A DNA stretch of 7,706 nucleotides from Treponema sp. Its GTDB lineage: Bacteria; Spirochaetota; Spirochaetia; Treponematales; Breznakiellaceae. Shown piece by piece: positions 6,061 through 7,706 of the stretch. Made by a program: the position numbers and the translations under genes. Positions within the stretch are counted from its first letter, which is position 1, and the number at the start of each line of letters is the position of its first letter. Location: the NCBI GenBank assembly GCA_009786625.1, contig WQRT01000118.1:1380-9085 (forward strand), written 5' to 3'. The notes under the pieces were generated by a model. It did no database searches. It was not told the origin of the DNA and worked only from the letters and a program-made list of their open reading frames with translations.

Positions 6061-6088
6061 TAGTTAGGTAGTTGCCGCCACTTTCTAC

Positions 6089-6113
6089 AACACCAAGGCT
6101 GCCCGGCGTTTTT
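6089..6113 (+). terminator. decayed terminator after paralogue 3
   Basis: AACACC (6089-6094) and GGCGTT (6105-6110) form a 6-bp stem with one A-C mismatch (6092/6107), followed by five T (6109-6113). Its right half, GGCTGCCCGGCGTTTTT, differs at one base from the same part of the strong terminator after paralogue 2, so it looks like a weakened copy of it. Confidence 0.5.
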
Positions 6114-6155
6114 ATGGAAAGATGGCAGCAACCGCCGATTTGGGAATGATGCTCG

Positions 6156-6467
6156 TTATTTCAAATTACAAATTGTATCTATATCAAGACCAGTAATTTC
6201 CCGCACGAATTCCGGCGTTGAACCTTTTGCAAGCAGATTCCGCGCAATTTCAAGTTGTGCATCTGCGTGTCCCGCTGCCAGTCCTTTGGCATGCCCTTCA
6301 GCGTGTCCCGCTGCTAGTCCTTCTGCGCGTCCTTCAGTGTGTCCCATTGCAAGTCCTTCGGCACGCCCTTCAGCGTGTCCCGCTGCTAGTCCTTCTGCGC
6401 GTCCTTCAGTGTGTCCCATTGCAAGTCCTTCGGCACGCCCTTCAATGCGGCCTTCAGCGTGTCCCAT
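6156..6467 (-). CDS. candidate internal antitoxin-like product of the rpn gene (RpnS-like)
   Basis: An in-frame ATG (reverse of 6465-6467, Met247 of the full protein) is preceded by GAAGGA (reverse of 6474-6479) with a 6-base spacer, a good Shine-Dalgarno arrangement. Translation from it would give 103 residues: the repeat helix plus the C-terminal tail, without the nuclease. Two further in-frame ATGs, at 6419 and 6347, have the same GAAGGA and spacing, giving 87- and 63-residue products. In the published Rpn systems a separately translated C-terminal domain blocks the full-length toxin. That it happens here is inferred from layout; the glycine-rich codons GAAGGA could be coincidental. Confidence 0.42.
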   Translation of the reverse strand: MGHAEGRIEGRAEGLAMGHTEGRAEGLAAGHAEGRAEGLAMGHTEGRAEGLAAGHAEGHAKGLAAGHADAQLEIARNLLAKGSTPEFVREITGLDIDTICNLK

Positions 6468-7205
6468 CGTAAGTCCTTCGGCACGTCCTTCAGTGTAACC
6501 GTCTTCTTTCCATTGCGCTTTTAAATTTTTCTCGTCAATTTTTGCGAGGTTTCTATGGAATTGAATTTCGCGAAATATTTCTATCAAGGACATCTCTCTG
6601 ATACAGGCAATTGTCTTTTTTAGTTCCGGGAATACATACGCCAACATATCCAGTTCCTCCTCTCTTTCACATTTTAGAAACCGCATCCACGGCCATACAT
6701 CCCTGTCTTTTTTATCAGGTATTTTCGGTAATTCAAGTATAATCAATTTGTACAAATTTGAAAAGGATTTATTTTGCTCATTTTTTAATTCAAAAATATT
6801 GATGTATGAAGTTCCCTCCTCTAACAACTTATGATCGCAGATTATTATACTGACGACATTATTCAGTTGGTTATAATCATCCCCCCATTTCAATTGATCG
6901 CCTATTAACCTTGCTCCATAATACTGAATACGATTTTTAATATTTGCCTTTTTCTCAACTTGAAGTTCGATATGAATTATTTTACCCGATTTGGTAGTGA
7001 GTTTAACATCCACGGCTCCTGTTTTTCCTTTTTTAAAAATCATACCCAGTCCGGGGTTTTTAACGGATAACTCGCCGTATTCCTCCTCCGGGATATCCAA
7101 CAGAGTTTTAAGAAAAGCTGCTGTGTTTTCGATGTTCCGCTGCTCACCGAAAATTTCCTTAAAAACATAATCATCAAGCGGTGAAATAAATAATTTCTTT
7201 TTCAT
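6156..7205 (-). CDS. Rpn-family PD-(D/E)XK nuclease with four-residue repeat tail
   Basis: The 349-residue product belongs to the Rpn/PDDEXK_2 family, often labelled 'putative transposase'. The start motif SPLDDYVFKEIFG (8-20) and the nuclease core GAVDVKLTTKSGKIIHIELQ (63-82), with D66 and E80-x-Q82 as likely metal-binding residues, are clear; IQYYGARLIGDQLKWGDDY (93-111) continues the fold. Residues about 200-235 are helical, then come about 20 four-residue repeats of the EGRA/EGLA/xGHx type (236-315) and a short helical end. Family knowledge: E. coli RpnA is a DNA endonuclease promoting RecA-independent recombination, and Rpn genes act in phage defence as toxins restrained by an internally translated C-terminal fragment. 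The ATG at 7205 is chosen because GGAGG (reverse of 7211-7215) lies 5 bases upstream; an upstream GTG at 7217 would overlap that site. No transposon ends are visible. Confidence 0.9.
   Translation of the reverse strand: MKKKLFISPLDDYVFKEIFGEQRNIENTAAFLKTLLDIPEEEYGELSVKNPGLGMIFKKGKTGAVDVKLTTKSGKIIHIELQVEKKANIKNRIQYYGARLIGDQLKWGDDYNQLNNVVSIIICDHKLLEEGTSYINIFELKNEQNKSFSNLYKLIILELPKIPDKKDRDVWPWMRFLKCEREEELDMLAYVFPELKKTIACIREMSLIEIFREIQFHRNLAKIDEKNLKAQWKEDGYTEGRAEGLTMGHAEGRIEGRAEGLAMGHTEGRAEGLAAGHAEGRAEGLAMGHTEGRAEGLAAGHAEGHAKGLAAGHADAQLEIARNLLAKGSTPEFVREITGLDIDTICNLK
6265..6492 (-). repeat. 12/36-nt coding repeat array in rpn with a perfect 72-nt duplication
   Basis: Five 36-nt units (6265-6300, 6301-6336, 6337-6372, 6373-6408, 6409-6444), a 12-nt unit (6445-6456) and one more 36-nt unit (6457-6492) lie head to tail. 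Each 36-nt unit is three 12-nt subunits encoding EGRA, EGLA and xGHx. Bases 6301-6372 and 6373-6444 are identical over all 72 positions, so this pair duplicated recently. All units are multiples of 3, so the frame is kept whatever the copy number. Confidence 0.95.
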
Positions 7206-7281
7206 AATTACCTCCACCTATATATGGGTGCGGATATACTGTCCTGCTTGCGATCAAATTTAAATTTTTCTTGAAAAACAC

Positions 7282-7310
7282 TTGACAAAAAAAAAAATAA
7301 GATATACATT
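7282..7310 (+). promoter_or_regulatory. near-consensus promoter with A11 tract, reading rightwards
   Basis: TTGACA (7282-7287) is a perfect -35. The -10 is TATACATT (7303-7310): TACATT gives a 17-base spacer, TATACA 15. The spacer is mostly a run of eleven A (7287-7297, the first inside the -35). Transcription would start near 7316-7318 and enter the hairpin-rich stretch to the right; no protein start with a ribosome binding site follows. Confidence 0.68.
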
Positions 7311-7317
7311 CAAACTT

Positions 7318-7706
7318 CGGGCTAAATTTTGATGATCCCGTGTGATATTTGGCAATATAGGGAAGGGGAGTGCAAAACCGCTAAGCGGTTTTGCTTCGAG
7401 TTTTAGCTACGCTAAAACTCGTGATGTGTACCAATAGTTGATAAAACTGATTGATACACACAGAAGGGGATTCGGCCGCGAAAGACAGGCGGCCGGGTCG
7501 AGAAGTTTCCCGGAGGGAAACTTCAAAGACAAAACGCGGAAGCGTTTTGTCAAAGCAGCAAGCGTATGTTGAAGTAACGAAAAACCTGCGGTTTTTCGTT
7601 TTGGAGTTTCCTGTAAAACCAGCGGTTTTACTTACGGAAACTCCGGGCTTGGTACTGAGAGGTATCAAGCAAACCTTGACAATTCGAAAGATAAGTCAGG
7701 GACTCT
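7318..7706 (+). ncRNA. putative large structured RNA, 5' part, class not recognised
   Basis: From 7345 to 7701 nearly every segment can pair locally. Stems, in order: 7345-7349/7354-7358 (5 bp); 7372-7381/7385-7394 (10); 7397-7407/7411-7421 (11); 7425-7435/7450-7460 (10 plus one A-C mismatch) with inner 7436-7439/7445-7448; 7469-7479/7489-7499 (11, two G-U); 7502-7511/7515-7524 (10); 7528-7537/7542-7551 (10, GGAA tetraloop); 7576-7586/7590-7600 (11); 7603-7611/7636-7644 (9) enclosing 7613-7620/7624-7631 (8); 7647-7655/7662-7670 (9, one G-U); 7674-7680/7695-7701 (7, one G-U). A strong promoter lies just upstream and no ORF is convincing. G-U pairs, a GNRA-type loop and an internal loop favour RNA over plain DNA palindromes. 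It could be the start of a group II intron, a retron RNA, or an unknown large ncRNA; it probably continues past the right edge. Confidence 0.5.

Noticed and set aside
6218..6498. Two plus-strand open frames opposite the rpn repeats
   Set aside because: They are shadows of the 12-nt coding repeat, giving Pro/Ser/Ala/Cys or Leu/Val/Gln low-complexity peptides.
6156..7205. Insertion sequence carrying the 'transposase'
   Set aside because: No terminal inverted repeats or target-site duplications flank the gene; Rpn proteins are nucleases, and the transposase label is historical.
7372..7600. CRISPR array or REP-type repeat cluster
   Set aside because: The hairpins differ from one another in sequence and spacing, so there is no direct repeat/spacer pattern and no shared repeat unit.
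7636..7650. RNase P RNA signature (GGAAACTCCGGGCTT resembles GGAAAGTCCGGGCT)
   Set aside because: The bases are used in a local stem with 7603-7611, the match is imperfect, and the upstream hairpin series does not fit the RNase P P1-P3 layout.
7381..7668. Open frame of 95 codons on the minus strand in the hairpin-rich region
   Set aside because: It is built almost wholly from palindromic arms, so both strands are similarly open. It has no ribosome binding site, no recognisable domain and no composition like the neighbouring genes.

Overview
The window looks like a spirochaete chromosome, most probably a host-associated Treponema. This rests on the gene content (pta, a bactofilin, a TPR lipid-free secreted protein, an MtaB-type tRNA modification enzyme, and a family of small outer-membrane barrels with AFAQ-type signal peptides), on an Rpn/PD-(D/E)XK 'transposase' with a degenerate repeat tail, and on moderate GC with AT-rich promoters. 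No rRNA, tRNA, CRISPR array or complete insertion sequence is visible.

Layout. At 1-176 (minus) lies the 5' end of a phosphate acetyltransferase gene. It is divergent from a plus-strand operon: bactofilin (299-655), TPR protein (652-1281) and mtaB (1285-2691), packed with a 4-nt overlap and a 3-nt gap. None of the three has a convincing Shine-Dalgarno sequence, and the bactofilin promoter would start transcription almost exactly on its ATG. Two unrecognised genes follow as a stop/start-overlapping pair (2782-3336, 3336-3650). Next are three paralogous secreted beta-barrel-like proteins (3839-4501, 4638-5273, 5443-6060). Each has a 5' leader with a hairpin ahead of a good ribosome binding site; two have convincing promoters, and the second has a strong terminator of which the third carries a decayed copy.

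The right end is accessory. A minus-strand Rpn-family nuclease gene (6156-7205) ends in about 20 four-residue repeats, including a perfect 72-nt tandem duplication. In-frame ATGs inside the repeats each have a Shine-Dalgarno-like GAAGGA six bases upstream, which fits the published gene-within-gene toxin-antitoxin organisation of Rpn proteins. Divergent from it, a near-consensus promoter with an A11 tract (7282-7310) points into 7341-7701. That stretch has no believable protein gene but folds on paper into about ten consecutive hairpins, several with G-U pairs and one with a GNRA-type tetraloop. It is most simply read as the 5' part of a large structured RNA of a class I do not recognise.

The strongest leads are the structured RNA locus, the internal Rpn starts tied to repeat number, and a 7-nt G-rich tandem repeat inside mtaB that could switch the frame of that gene.
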